A stretch of DNA of 64,000 nt from NCBI GenBank assembly GCA_938743325.2, contig OW568863.1, positions 868,001 to 932,000 of the forward strand, in the 5' to 3' direction. A program made the position numbers and the translations under genes. Shown piece after piece: positions 21,103 through 30,679 of this stretch (positions within the stretch are counted from its first letter, which is position 1; each line of letters begins with the position of its first letter). The notes below the pieces were generated by a model. The model made no database searches. It worked only from the letters and a program-made list of their open reading frames with translations, and was not told the DNA's origin. This stretch comes from Pycnococcus provasolii (taxonomy: Eukaryota; Chlorophyta; Pseudoscourfieldiophyceae; Pseudoscourfieldiales; Pycnococcaceae).

Positions 21103-21836
21103 ATTACCAGAGGCAACACAAAGAAACAGGTCGCCGTGACGAGAAAGGGGTGCTCTGCGTGCTTCGGATGGGATGGCAAAGGAGGTTAAATCCACGGGTT
21201 GTTTGTGTTCACGGGGTGCGCAATGGCGACTCGGTGGGGACGACACCTTAGGAGGAAGCGCCCGCCCCGAAGAGGGAAGAGGAAGGGGGAGGAGGGAGGA
21301 GGGGGAAGGCTCACGCTCTGGTCGGTCGTTTTATAACTATGGTCGTTCTGGGGTCGATGCGATGCGGGTGTTGGTGTTGGGTTGGGACTTGGTTGGGCGA
21401 GGGGATGGCGGCGGTTGGGTTGGCGAAACTGTTGGCGATGGGTGGATGGCCACCTCGGGTTTTGGTAGATTGGGCCTTTGGTTTGGGGGTTCTCGTTCGT
21501 TCCTTCTTGCTCGGCTCCAACGGTCCTCCAACGTCGGGTTAAGAAGTCGGGTTATCGGTCGGGTTGGGGGTTGGGGGTTGGGGGTTTTGGGGCCTCACAT
21601 TGAGCCTCACATCAGACCTGGATAAAATTGTAGGTGTTCCCTTGGGAGTTGGGTGTTCTTTCTCAGCTGAGATGTTCCCAGGCTGGCGATCCTAACCCCG
21701 AAATGGCTCCGGATCACGTTTCGAACCCCGAATTGCTCCGGATCACGTTTAGATTTCGTTTGGGTTTCTGCGGGTGCGAACCACCCCCTGTTCTTTTTTG
21801 GGTATCACTTCTCCCCTCGTTCTCACGTCAAAATAA
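21103..21836. other. intergenic spacer, G-rich
   Basis: A long spacer between divergent genes. It contains GGTTGGGGG tandem units near 21560-21590, two similar ATTGCTCCGGATCACGTTT-type segments at about 21702-21722 and 21733-21751, and a short direct repeat of GCCTCACAT near 21591-21612. Frames through it are Trp/Gly-rich and not convincing. Confidence 0.5.
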
Positions 21837-22643
21837 ATGTCCGCATCCATGTCACTCCTTAATACCTCCTCCCGTCGTGCTGGTGCTGGTGCATGTGGTT
21901 TTCAAACATGTCCTACAAGAACAACAATACGCTCAGTACGTCGTCGCCCTTTGAAGGTTTCAAGTGCAGCGCTCGATCCAGATAACGCGAACGTTCTCGT
22001 GTGCGGGGGAGGAGGGGTCGGATTTCTCGTGTCGAAAAAACTTAAAGATATGGGATCGTGGGTGTGGTGCATGCAAAGGTCCGAAACGCGACGCTCGCAG
22101 ATCGAAGGCATGATGGCGCTATTCGCTAAGGCGGATGCACTCAACATGGAGCAGGTCGAAAAGGTGTTCGACGGCATCGACGACCTCGACGCTGTCGTCT
22201 CCACCATCGGGGGAACGGTCGCAGAGCCGCTCGCAGACAGCCAGGGGAACATCAACATCATCGAGGCGGCGAAAAAACGAGGCGTGAAGAAGTTTGTGCT
22301 TGTCACGTCCATCGGTGCGGGAGATAGCAAGGATGCGACGCCGCCGTCGGTGTACGAAACACTCGAGCCTGTTTTGGTGGAGAAGCAGAAGGCAGAAGAA
22401 GCGCTCAAGGAGTCGGGAATGGACTACGTCATCGTCCGACCTGGTGGACTGAAGAACGAGCCGGGAACGGGAAGCGCAAAGCTCACGGAGGATAACACCG
22501 TGTGTGGCGCGATCCACCGCGAGGATGTCGCTGACCTTGTCATCAAAGTCCTACTCAGCGACGTGGCAAATGGTAAGACGCTCAGCGCGGTGGACCCTGC
22601 ACAGATGTTCGGCGAGCCGCAGTTTGAAACGGTGGAAGTTTAA
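21837..22643 (+). CDS. atypical short-chain dehydrogenase (NAD(P)-binding, NmrA-like), plastid leader
   Basis: A 268-aa protein whose first 45 residues are Ser/Arg/Thr-rich and fit a transit peptide. The Rossmann fold begins with NVLVCGGGGVGFLVSKKL (a glycine-rich loop), then the TIGG block, NIIEAAKKRGVKKFVLVTSI and DYVIVRPGGLKNEPGTG. These are typical of atypical SDRs related to plant plastid NAD(P)-binding proteins of the At2g37660/At5g02240 type. The substrate is unknown. The catalytic Tyr-Lys pair of classical SDRs is not evident, as expected for this subgroup. HREDVADLVIKVLL near the end is also characteristic. Confidence 0.85.
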   Translation: MSASMSLLNTSSRRAGAGACGFQTCPTRTTIRSVRRRPLKVSSAALDPDNANVLVCGGGGVGFLVSKKLKDMGSWVWCMQRSETRRSQIEGMMALFAKADALNMEQVEKVFDGIDDLDAVVSTIGGTVAEPLADSQGNINIIEAAKKRGVKKFVLVTSIGAGDSKDATPPSVYETLEPVLVEKQKAEEALKESGMDYVIVRPGGLKNEPGTGSAKLTEDNTVCGAIHREDVADLVIKVLLSDVANGKTLSAVDPAQMFGEPQFETVEV

Positions 22644-23096
22644 GAGACAACTTCAAGAAGAGGGACAGACATCCTTGTAACGGAAAAAAGAAAAAAGGAC
22701 GACTGATGCTAAGATGAGCTCGCTGAGCAAAGTAAGGGAACGTGAGTCACTTTTGTCCAGCGGGTCGTCCACCCACTTCGCTCAGCCGCTGCTCTTCGTT
22801 GGTGTCGTTGATTGGCAGCAAGGAATCGTCGTTGGTCAAACGGCGAGCTCATGTGGATGGACTTTGTGGGGTCGTCTTGCTGCCAAAAGGGGTGTGCTTG
22901 CGGAACCTTGCAAAGGCGAAGGCGGAAAGCCTTCGAGCACTCGCGAGTCTCGCCAAAACGCAAGCAGAGCGAAGCGCGCTCATTGATATATATATTTTTT
23001 TATTTAAAAAAAATTAGGGGGCGCTCGACGCCACCACTCACACATTTACACCGTTCGTTTGTTTCGACAATTCAATAATAAAGTTGTTGTAAGTCG
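22644..23096. other. 3' spacer between convergent genes
   Basis: The spacer lies between the SDR and KAP3 stop codons. A plus frame around 22742-23017 gives a Leu/Ala/Lys-rich peptide that could be a small exon, but it has no recognisable domain. An AT-only stretch lies at about 22984-23013. Nothing firm is present. Confidence 0.4.
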
Positions 23097-25651
23097 TCAA
23101 TAAACGTACGCACCAGCCATGGGTGAATCGTCGCCACGGTCAGGTGACAGTTGTCCCATGTCGTCTCCGTACATATCCAAGCTCTCCTCGCCTTCCACGC
23201 CAGGGTCGCCATTCCACATCACATTCCGGCTCCATCCAGCCGCGCTGTCAGCCCTTCTTTCGTCCATCATCATGCCGTCGTCGCCGTCGTCGTCGTCGAA
23301 CACATCGTCGTCACCTCGCATCAATCTTGCCCTGTCGCCGTCAAGCTTCATCGGACTTTCCGGTCCCATCTCGCTTAGCGTCGTCTCGAGCCACTCCTGG
23401 TTGAAGCTCTCGAATCGAAGGCGGCGCACACGCTCAGCCGTCTCAGGATCCGCGTAGTCCAGAACGACGTCAATGCACTCGCTCGCCGTGTTGCGAATTG
23501 CAGGATTCTTGTCCGAAAGCAAGTCAACCAAGTACAGCACCGCCTGCGTCTCCTCCAAGAGACACATTCGCGTGTCCTCGTGAGGGAGCATGCGACGGAA
23601 CGCGTATGCAATCTGCAACACCATCTCATCCTCCTCCTTCTTCTCGCTCATCAGGCGGAAGAGGTCGTGGCAAAGCCCGCTCAAACGTACGAGAGGTGCC
23701 GTGGTCGCGTCGCAGATGGTTCCCGCGAAGATGACCGCCTCGAGCACGATGTCGTCCTCGGCACCCGCGCCAATGACGTGAGATAAAAATCCAAGCAAGT
23801 CGTGCTCACGAACAAGATCCAAGAAGCCAAACTCCGGAATTGTCAGGTTGCCCAACGAGCCGAGAACCTCGACCAACAATTCGCCGGACGTCGATTCGTC
23901 TCTGAGCAGTCTCACCAACTCGCCGATAAAAGGCTTGAAGCGGCGCTTGATTGCAATCTCGCCCTGACTCAGATTTCGCACAACCTTGAAGCGCAGCGAG
24001 TCCATGTTACGAATCGCCGCGTTGGTGATCGCCTCTGCGCCACCGTCCCCGCACATCACGTCCGCGATGCGAGGTGCCTGCGTGAGGTTCACAGCCAGCG
24101 CGATCACCTCGGGCACCTCGCGCAAGTCGCCGTCCTGCACGAGCATGCTCTTGATCATAGCCACGGCGTCCGTGTAGGTGAAGAGCGTCTTGTGCGCGTC
24201 GCTCATCGAAAGGTGGTACAGCACGCTCAGGCTCACCTGCTGGTAAGGGGGTACCTTGATGAGCTCGACGAGCGTCGGCACGAGGCCAGCCTTGGCCATC
24301 ACATCGCGCAGCGATGGGTCGAATGACAGATTGTACAGCAAGCGAAGCGTCTGAATGAGCAGAGCCTCGTTGCGGCAAGGAACGAACTTCGCGAGCTTCT
24401 CCACAACCAGGCACTCCGCCATCTTCTCCTTATTCTCTTTGTAGATGGACAACTTCTTCAGGAATGTCACAGCCAGTATGAGCAGCTCCACGTTGTGCCT
24501 GTCGAGCATCTTCACGAGGTACACGACGATGTTCTTCTTCTTCATCTTCTTTTCTACGGCGGGATCCTCCGCAAGGTTGAGCAGCAGGTAGAAGCACAGG
24601 TACAGCAGCTGGTCCTGCTTCCGCACGACAGCCATCATCTTCGTCTGCTGGTCGCTGAGCACCTTACCCTCAGCCATCTTGCGTGCCACCTGCCCAAAGT
24701 CAGGGTGCTCCTTCTCACGCAGCTCGGCACGCTTGACCTCTAGGTCGACAAGCTCGAGCGCCTTCGCTCCCATGCCGTGCTCGGAGATTGCAGGGTGGAA
24801 CTGGCTAAAGTTGGACAGCGAGAAGAACACGGAGATGATGTTCGTGCACAGGTCCACCGACCTCTTGCCATCCTCCTTTAGCACGCGGCTGAGCGCACCA
24901 AGCAGGCTGTCGTGTGCAAGCAGCTCCTCGAGGTTCTCGACGCGGCGGCTAAGCTGCGCGAGCTTTGCTGTCGACTTCACCTTCTCCGGCAGCTCGTCGT
25001 ACAGCGCCTCGAGGTAGTCGTCGATATTGCGCACGGACGCGGGCGTGTCGTCGCTCAGTCCCGCGTTTCCGCCCGCGTTTCCTCCGCTGAATGAGCTGTT
25101 GTACCTTTCCCGCAGCGCGTCGCGGTCGCGGTCGGCTCTCGGCGCGGCGCCAACACCCCCCGCGAGCTCGCGGCGCTGAAGTGCCCTCAGCGCGTCTTCG
25201 ACGGCCGCCACCTGGCTGTCGGCGAGAAACTTGCAGCTTTCGATCACCTTAAGAGCGAGGCTGGGCACGTCGCTCCCTGCGGAGAGCGTCTTGACGCGCA
25301 CACGCTTGGTTCCCGGCGTTCTTTCTTTTTTGAGCACGTTGCCCGCGTCGTCCGTCTCCGTCGTTTGGATCTCGTAGAGCACTACGATCGCATTCTCGTC
25401 GTCGGCAATTTCCACGCGCCCAGGCTTGAGCTTTTGAATGCGTTAGATTTGGTTTTGTGAAAGATGTGTAAGGGAAAGAAAGGTGGGCAAGTCAGTGCGA
25501 ACATGGATATACATATATGTGAAACGACCAAAAACCAAAACACGGAAACCACAGAAACCACAGCACATGACGGTCAAAGCAACACAAGCTGACTGATCCA
25601 TCCCATATAAAGCAACAAGCCGTACAAGCTTACCTTCTTTTTCGTCGGCAT
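23097..25651 (-). CDS. KAP3: kinesin-associated protein 3 (KAP), kinesin-II accessory subunit, two exons
   Basis: Exon 1 (25651-25634) encodes MPTKKK and exon 2 begins at 25430 with LKPGRVEIADDENAIVV. The intron (203 nt) starts GTAAGC, has a CTAAC branch-like box and ends AAAAG. The product is about 783 aa. The N-terminal KPGxVEI...ALVVxYE-type opening and long ARM-repeat solenoid are KAP3 hallmarks. Examples are VRNIDDYLEALYDELPEKVKS, LLYNLSFDPSLRDVMAKAGLV and VLYHLSMSDAHK. The C-terminus is acidic and Met/Asp-rich. KAP3 links the kinesin-II motor pair to anterograde IFT cargo in flagella. Its presence suggests a flagellate stage in this organism. Confidence 0.93.
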
Positions 25652-25811
25652 AGCGATACAACAAGGTGTATAAGATAAACCTTATCTTATCTTATCAAGA
25701 TAACTAAGTTTTAAAAACCAAACAAAAAACCAGCACCTATTTATTTTATTTAAAATATAAAAGAAGACCAGCCTTAAAAATAAAAATAGACTACTTACTG
25801 TGAGGTTTCCC

Positions 25812-25856
<45 letters not shown>
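25812..25856 (+). repeat. (CA)n microsatellite
   Basis: An uninterrupted dinucleotide CA run of about 22 units in the spacer upstream of KAP3. Confidence 0.97.
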
Positions 25857-25859
<3 letters not shown>

Positions 25860-26554
25860 ACTTGGACTTGGACTTGTCAGTTGCAGTTCAACTGTTCAAC
25901 CGAAAAATTCAGTACAGGAAAAGCACGACGAAAGTACGAAACCAAACGACTGAAAAGAGTCACTTGCAGTCACTTCATGCAGTCCCTTCTCGCTTGGTTC
26001 GCCACTTCGCCTCGCCTCTGGACCACTCCCAGAGGCCTCTTTGTGCTCTGGCCTCTTTGTGCTCTGCCCTCTTTGTGCTCTGATGTCTGAGCTTGCGTCT
26101 GGCCTCCCAGGCGAGGTCGTCTGGCGCGTCTTTGATGAGACCATTTGGGTGGCTTTGAGGAATGAAGCGCGGCCGTGGTCAGTGGTGGCCCCTACCCAAA
26201 TAAGTTGCCAGTCTTCCTCCGTCAGTAATGAGTCTTCCTCTTCCTTGCCTCGAGCTCGAGAGAGAGGTGGGTGGTCTCCTTTGCTCAAAAGGCGTTGACA
26301 AAAGACTTGACTTTTGTCAAACTCTTTTTGAGTTGTCAAACAAATAATCAGTGGTTCACTGGTTCTTTTCTCGGCAAAGCTCCTCATTCACCCTCAAACC
26401 AGCTCCCGGTAAGGTTACCTCCACCCGGTGGACGATGGTCAACTCACTCAACTGATTCCATCGTTGCGACGTGCTTGACCATGTGCTTGACCACGTGCTT
26501 GACCTGACCGTGTAATCTTACACTCCGTGCTTTCCCTTCCCCTCCTCACTAAGG

Positions 26555-26591
26555 CTAGGGCTAGGGTTAGGCTACAACCCTAACCCTGACC
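26555..26591. repeat. head-to-head telomere-like repeat pair
   Basis: CTAGGGCTAGGGTTAGG on the plus strand is followed after four bases by AACCCTAACCCTGACCCC. TTAGGG and CCCTAA units therefore face each other around a short centre, which is an inverted arrangement rather than a simple array. Confidence 0.85.
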
Positions 26592-26711
26592 CCTGTTGGT
26601 GGGTCCTTCTTACTGTAGGACGAGCTGACAGAAGAATGGACGACAGAAGCACAGGTAATGTACTTACGATAAGTGTGGTAACGTACATTGATTACTGGAC
26701 TTAATAGGCTC

Positions 26712-27176
26712 CTAAAGCGCTGCCCACGCCTGGCTGACGAGCTGCGCGCACCGGCTCGTGCGGCTCGCGACGACGGCGTGCAAATTTGGGGCCATGTACA
26801 CAGCGCCGTCGACGATGTAGAAGACGCAAGCGGGTGCCGCAGACGACGGCGCCGGTGCGCCTCCACTGCCGGCTGAAGCGCTCGCATCGGAAGGGTCGAA
26901 TCTTCCAATGACGAAGAGGTGGGGAGGCTGCTCGTGCAGGACTTTGTATATGCTTCTTTTCTGCGACGCGAGCGATGCCGACTCGGCGAGCTGTTGCTGC
27001 GACGCTCCTCCGCTCATCATCATATCCGAGACGGCGCGCGCCGGTTCGTCGCGCGTGAACGGCGAACCTTGGAGGTACTGGATGGCGATATCTGCGGATG
27101 CGAGGCACTGCGGCCCACCGTTTTCGGCGAGCCAGCGGTCGTCGCGCCACACCAGGGACGCGAGCGAGTCGGCCAT
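26712..27176 (-). CDS. MED6: Mediator complex subunit 6
   Basis: A 154-aa protein from the ATG of MADSLASLVWRDD. MED6 features appear in order: LVWRDDRWLAENG at the N-terminus (the WRD-WL block), AIQYLQGSPFTRDEPAR (the DYF-SPFYD block), a degenerate Met/Gln stretch, PPHLFVIGRFDPS and the core ACVFYIVDGAVYMAPNLHAVVASR (first 20 residues shown as ACVFYIVDGAVYMAP). Mediator bridges transcription factors and RNA polymerase II; MED6 is in the head module. The usual C-terminal extension is short. Start choice is supported because the conserved W block begins eight residues in. Confidence 0.85.
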   Translation of the reverse strand: MADSLASLVWRDDRWLAENGGPQCLASADIAIQYLQGSPFTRDEPARAVSDMMMSGGASQQQLAESASLASQKRSIYKVLHEQPPHLFVIGRFDPSDASASAGSGGAPAPSSAAPACVFYIVDGAVYMAPNLHAVVASRTSRCAQLVSQAWAAL

Positions 27177-27270
27177 GATGGACGCCAGGGAATGAAAAAA
27201 CGAAAACAACAAAAAGGAGTAAAGGACTGCCTGCTCAGCTCCTGCCTGCTGAGAGGCGGAAGGGGAGGAG

Positions 27271-27312
27271 AACCCTAACCCTAACCCTAACCCTAACCCT
27301 AACCCTAACCCC
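27271..27312 (-). repeat. interstitial telomeric array, (CCCTAA)n
   Basis: About seven perfect CCCTAA units between the MED6 promoter side and the start of the next gene. It lies about 115 bases upstream of the next ATG. Confidence 0.97.
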
Positions 27313-27425
27313 CTTTGTTTTCCCCGAAAGAATTACGTAATAATGTGGCCCTCGTTCGTCCTCCTCTCTCTCTCTCTCCCTCCCTCCCCGGCGCGGGCCT
27401 TTTCCCCCTCCATTTCCGTCTCTTG

Positions 27426-27851
27426 ATGCTCGCTGCCTCCCGCCTAGCTCTCCGTTCCGCTCGTCCTCTGACAGCGTGCCCTCGCCTTCCCCGCACTGTA
27501 CCTACACGCGCAATGGTCAACATCACGCCCAACGTCGCCTTCGACTCCATCGCGCGCGAAATGCGCTGCAAGTGGTCGGCCGATAACGACAAGGCGTCTC
27601 TCGCGGCGCTCCAGGACGTGCTCGACAAGCACCTGCCGACTCTGAAGGCGGTGAAGGGCGCGAAGGGCGTCCAGCGCGTCGTGTGCGGCGGCTGCCTGGA
27701 CTTCAAGATCATCACTACGCTCGACGCGGATAGCTTCGGCGAGTGGGAGGGAAAGAGCTTCGAGCCTGAGGCTTCGATTCTCGCGGAGATGAAGGCTATT
27801 GATGGCGTTAGCCTCGTGGAGACGCAGACGTTCACGCTCATGCCCATGTGA
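27426..27851 (+). CDS. small protein of unknown function with organelle-type leader
   Basis: About 141 aa from the ATG of MLAASRLALRSAR. The first 29 residues are Arg/Ala/Leu/Ser-rich without acids, as in mitochondrial or plastid presequences. The mature part (from MVNITPNVAF) is about 112 aa, well mixed in composition, with REMRCKWSADNDKASLAALQ, VQRVVCGGCLDFKIIT and SLVETQTFTLMPM. A CGGC pair is present. I believe similar small proteins occur in other algae but cannot name a family. A second Met at 27513 would give a cytosolic form. Confidence 0.7.
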   Translation: MLAASRLALRSARPLTACPRLPRTVPTRAMVNITPNVAFDSIAREMRCKWSADNDKASLAALQDVLDKHLPTLKAVKGAKGVQRVVCGGCLDFKIITTLDADSFGEWEGKSFEPEASILAEMKAIDGVSLVETQTFTLMPM

Positions 27852-28369
27852 TGTGAGTTGCATCGCATGCGTGAGAAGGAGGAGAGCACTGGTCATGTGC
27901 AGCAGACTTTTTTAACAAAAGAAGTTCAAAAAGTAACCAATCCTCCTCGACAGGTGTCTGGACACATGTACACTGCATGCACACTGTACAGTAAAGTTTA
28001 CATACATGCCAACCCTCCCTTGCTAGCCCCAGGGGCAGGGGAAGAGTTCCTTCCCATCACAATTCACACCCTATCCTCCCAACCAAGCCCAACAACAACA
28101 ACAACCCTCAGGCTGGCTGGACCCGGGTCCGGGGAGCCCTACTTCCTATGATAACCCTACATGAACCCAGTAACCCTAACCCAGTAACCCTAAAGGTTTC
28201 CCCCGTCCCTCTCTCTCCCAATGGACATTTCCATTTTCATCTTCCCGCCGTCTCGTCTATTGTTCTTCCTCCCTACGATAGACTGTGGTTGGTTCGGGGG
28301 AGCCTTTTCCCCCCTCCCCTTCTCGCCGTCTTTATTTTATTTTTTTATTATTTTTCAAGAAAGAATATA
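27852..28369. other. intergenic spacer with telomere-like units
   Basis: This spacer holds a TACAGTA heptamer at 27987-27993. Two CCCAGTAACCCTAA-type degenerate telomere units occur at about 28142-28196, followed by a T-rich tract (28328-28360) just before the next start. No gene was seen. Confidence 0.5.
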
Positions 28370-29722
28370 ATGCCCGAGCACGCCAATAATGTTCGTGGTC
28401 ATCATGGTTGGGCCGCCTTGCGTGAGATCGTCGCTGCAGAGGCCGCGTCTGGTGCTCATGCTCATGCTCACGCTCATGCTCATTCTCTTTCTAACGCTAA
28501 CGCTGGGTTAAGGCGTCCCCCGCTCTCCCCCTCGTGGGATAGCGCGCTGTGCTGGGCACTCGTCAACGTCGCAGGATCAACAAGCACGCCGACGCTGACA
28601 AAGCAGAGAAACCACTTCGCGGGCCATGACAGACAATCAAACGCAACAACAGGGTCAAAGCACACAACAAGAGAGAGGAGAGTCAGTCGAACCAAGGCAA
28701 ACAAACCAAGAGCAGCGAGGGGGAGAACAAAACTCAGGCAGACGAGTCCGACGAGTGCACTTGATGGGCCGCAAGGGGACGACGAGGATGAAGACGAAGA
28801 CGACTTGAGTGAATATGAACCTAGCAGTACCTCGGACGAAGACGACGAGGAGGATGTCCTAATGCATTCACAGCGAGCCGCCGTGGCAGCTCTCAACGCA
28901 GTCGTTGCGGTGAGATTGCACGCGTTTCACGTGCTAAGACGCACGCGGGCACTGCTAGCTGCGTGGAGACGGACCGCTCGACGCGAGCGAGCACTCGTCG
29001 AACGGTCACACCGCGCATGGGCGCGCATGCAAACTCGTGTGCTGCGCCGTGCCTTGCACGGTTGGGCGCGCTGTGTCGCTCTCGCTGTGCGTCGACAAGC
29101 TGCCGTCGCCGCCGCACACGCCGACGGCGACGAGAGCAGCGAGAGTCTGACTTCTCTCAAGCTGGCGCATGCACTGCTTGCGCGCGAGCTCGCGGCGACG
29201 CGCGAGGAGCTTGCACATCGTGAGCGACTTTGGGCACGCGAGGCGGCGTCACGGCAGCGGGCGGAGGCGATGATGCAACACGGCTCTCCTATGAAGCAAG
29301 GAGCTTCCACCGCCGTTGATGCACCTGGGACGGCGACGAACGCGTCGGAAACAATCACTCCGGCGTATGCCGAGGAAATGGCGGAGCTGCGCGAGCAGCT
29401 GACTGATTTGAAGGCGCATCTAGGCTGCACGACAGCGCCATCGTCGTCGCACCATGAGCTCTATCCTGAGGGTGTGGAGCCGCTTGACGTGCACGCGCTT
29501 GCCCGAACAGTGACGAAAGACGCCGTCTCGCGCGCGCGCGAGGCACGCGCAAGTATTGACGGGAACTTCCCATCCGCCGCTCGTTCCACGCCGCATGTGA
29601 ACCTTGGTCGACTGCTCGGAACGCCTACGCCAACTCAGCTACTTCCAGACCCGCCACAACAGGACGACTCAGCGCCACTGTCCGTGGTACGAAACCTGTA
29701 CGCTGCTATCGAGCGCTTGTAA
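28370..29722 (+). CDS. Arg/Trp-rich coiled-coil protein (Sfi1-like repeats possible)
   Basis: About 450 aa from the ATG of MPEHANNVRG. It has a His/Ala repeat near residue 30 and an acidic Ser/Asp/Glu stretch near 150-175. A helical, Arg-rich section at about 185-260 has Trp spaced in a LLAAWRRTARR ... RRALHGWARC pattern, reminiscent of Sfi1/centrin-binding repeats. A coiled coil follows (LARELAATREELAHRERLWA, AEEMAELREQLTDLKAHL), then a Pro-rich tail ending in SVVRNLYAAIERL. A centrosome or basal-body role is a guess from the pattern only. Upstream Mets would translate telomere-like spacer and were rejected. Confidence 0.6.
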   Translation: MPEHANNVRGHHGWAALREIVAAEAASGAHAHAHAHAHSLSNANAGLRRPPLSPSWDSALCWALVNVAGSTSTPTLTKQRNHFAGHDRQSNATTGSKHTTRERRVSRTKANKPRAARGRTKLRQTSPTSALDGPQGDDEDEDEDDLSEYEPSSTSDEDDEEDVLMHSQRAAVAALNAVVAVRLHAFHVLRRTRALLAAWRRTARRERALVERSHRAWARMQTRVLRRALHGWARCVALAVRRQAAVAAAHADGDESSESLTSLKLAHALLARELAATREELAHRERLWAREAASRQRAEAMMQHGSPMKQGASTAVDAPGTATNASETITPAYAEEMAELREQLTDLKAHLGCTTAPSSSHHELYPEGVEPLDVHALARTVTKDAVSRAREARASIDGNFPSAARSTPHVNLGRLLGTPTPTQLLPDPPQQDDSAPLSVVRNLYAAIERL

Positions 29723-29880
29723 AACTATATCGAAAGTTTTTTTGTTTTGTACGTCTATCTGAGCGAACGCGAATACAGACGGCGCGCACGAGGATGTGGT
29801 ACAGCAAATGGAAATCACTCAAACACAAATAGCTTAAAGAAGCTTTTTTAAAACATGCTCACCCAAAAAGGGTGGGCATT

Positions 29881-30462
29881 TCAGCCTCGTGAGCCGAATT
29901 GATATCCCTCGCTTGCCACGGTGTCACACACGGCTATGCTGCACGCAGACTGGTTCGATATGTGCTCGTCGAGTTTCTCGTCGAAAATCGCACGTGCACG
30001 ATTTTTGCGCTCTTGGTCGATTTCTTTCTGTAGACTTCGCCCGTTCTTCAGTGCCGCTTCCATCGGCTTCGTGACCATCGCAGTCGCGTCGTCGCCAACG
30101 TCTGGCAGCTTACCCTTGGAGTCCGTCACCGCAACGCAGCCCCCGTTGACCAGAACTTCAAAGATTTCCTCAAAAGCGAGACTTCCCGACGTGTCTTCCC
30201 GGTACAGGTCTGCCGCGAGGTGCAGTGGCGTGCGTCCCTCTGCGTTGTCGGCGTTCGGGGCGCAGTGCGAGGCACCTTTGGCGAGGAGCAGGCGCGCACA
30301 GCCTATAGCACCTGAGCGGCATATTGCGTGCAAGAGCGTGTCTTTGTGATCTGACGACGAGCGAAGTGCGAGTACCGCCTCCGAGGAGGAGGAGGACAGG
30401 TACGACTCGAACGACGACATGCAGGCGTCGTCGGACGACACGAGCGAGAAGGCGTCGGACAT
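29881..30462 (-). CDS. small ankyrin-repeat protein
   Basis: A 193-aa protein. After a Ser-rich N-terminus, two to three ankyrin units are visible: DTLLHAICRSGAIGCARLLL, GRTPLHLAADLYRED and a weaker third around EEIFEVLVNGGCVAVTDSKG. A charged helix (LQKEIDQERKNRARAIFDEK) ends the protein. Protein-protein interaction is inferred; partners are unknown. It converges with the coiled-coil gene. Confidence 0.8.
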   Translation of the reverse strand: MSDAFSLVSSDDACMSSFESYLSSSSSEAVLALRSSSDHKDTLLHAICRSGAIGCARLLLAKGASHCAPNADNAEGRTPLHLAADLYREDTSGSLAFEEIFEVLVNGGCVAVTDSKGKLPDVGDDATAMVTKPMEAALKNGRSLQKEIDQERKNRARAIFDEKLDEHISNQSACSIAVCDTVASEGYQFGSRG

Positions 30463-30679
30463 GTGTCGTGTAGGATGTGTGCAAGGCGCCCGGGGGCCGG
30501 CCCCAGGGGGAGGGGGGAGGTGGAAAAGCCGGGCTGCCGGGCTGCCGGGGACCTCTGCCGGGGGAGACAGAAAAGGACAGGATTTTGCCGAGGTCAGTCA
30601 GGACTCATCAGGAAACGAACGGGGTTTTTAGGAGGAAACGTGACAATCTGAAATCTGAATCCTCCCCCCTTCAGCCCTG
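30463..30679. other. short divergent-promoter spacer
   Basis: This spacer lies between the ankyrin gene and the bestrophin-like gene. It is very G-rich (GGGGGAGGGGGG near 30507) and contains CCGGGCTGCCGGGCTGCCGGG at about 30531-30550. No gene was seen. Confidence 0.5.

Larger units (their letters stand above)
25652..26711. other. long intergenic region without convincing genes
   Basis: About 1 kb, AT-rich near KAP3 (25680-25800), with TAGACTA at 25787-25793. A CA microsatellite follows, then a segment with CTCTTTGTGCTCTG repeats at about 26036-26080 and CGTGCTTGACC repeats near 26468-26505. At the right end is an inverted pair of telomere-like tracts. Frames here lack domain features. Confidence 0.5.

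Noticed and set aside
22742-23017. Small plus frame with Leu/Ala/Lys-rich peptide
   Set aside because: No domain, ends in an AT-only tract, and lies between convergent stops; kept only as a spacer note.
25800-26511. Several 70-160 codon frames around the CA microsatellite
   Set aside because: Repeat-driven, with no domain, no clear start and no continuity.
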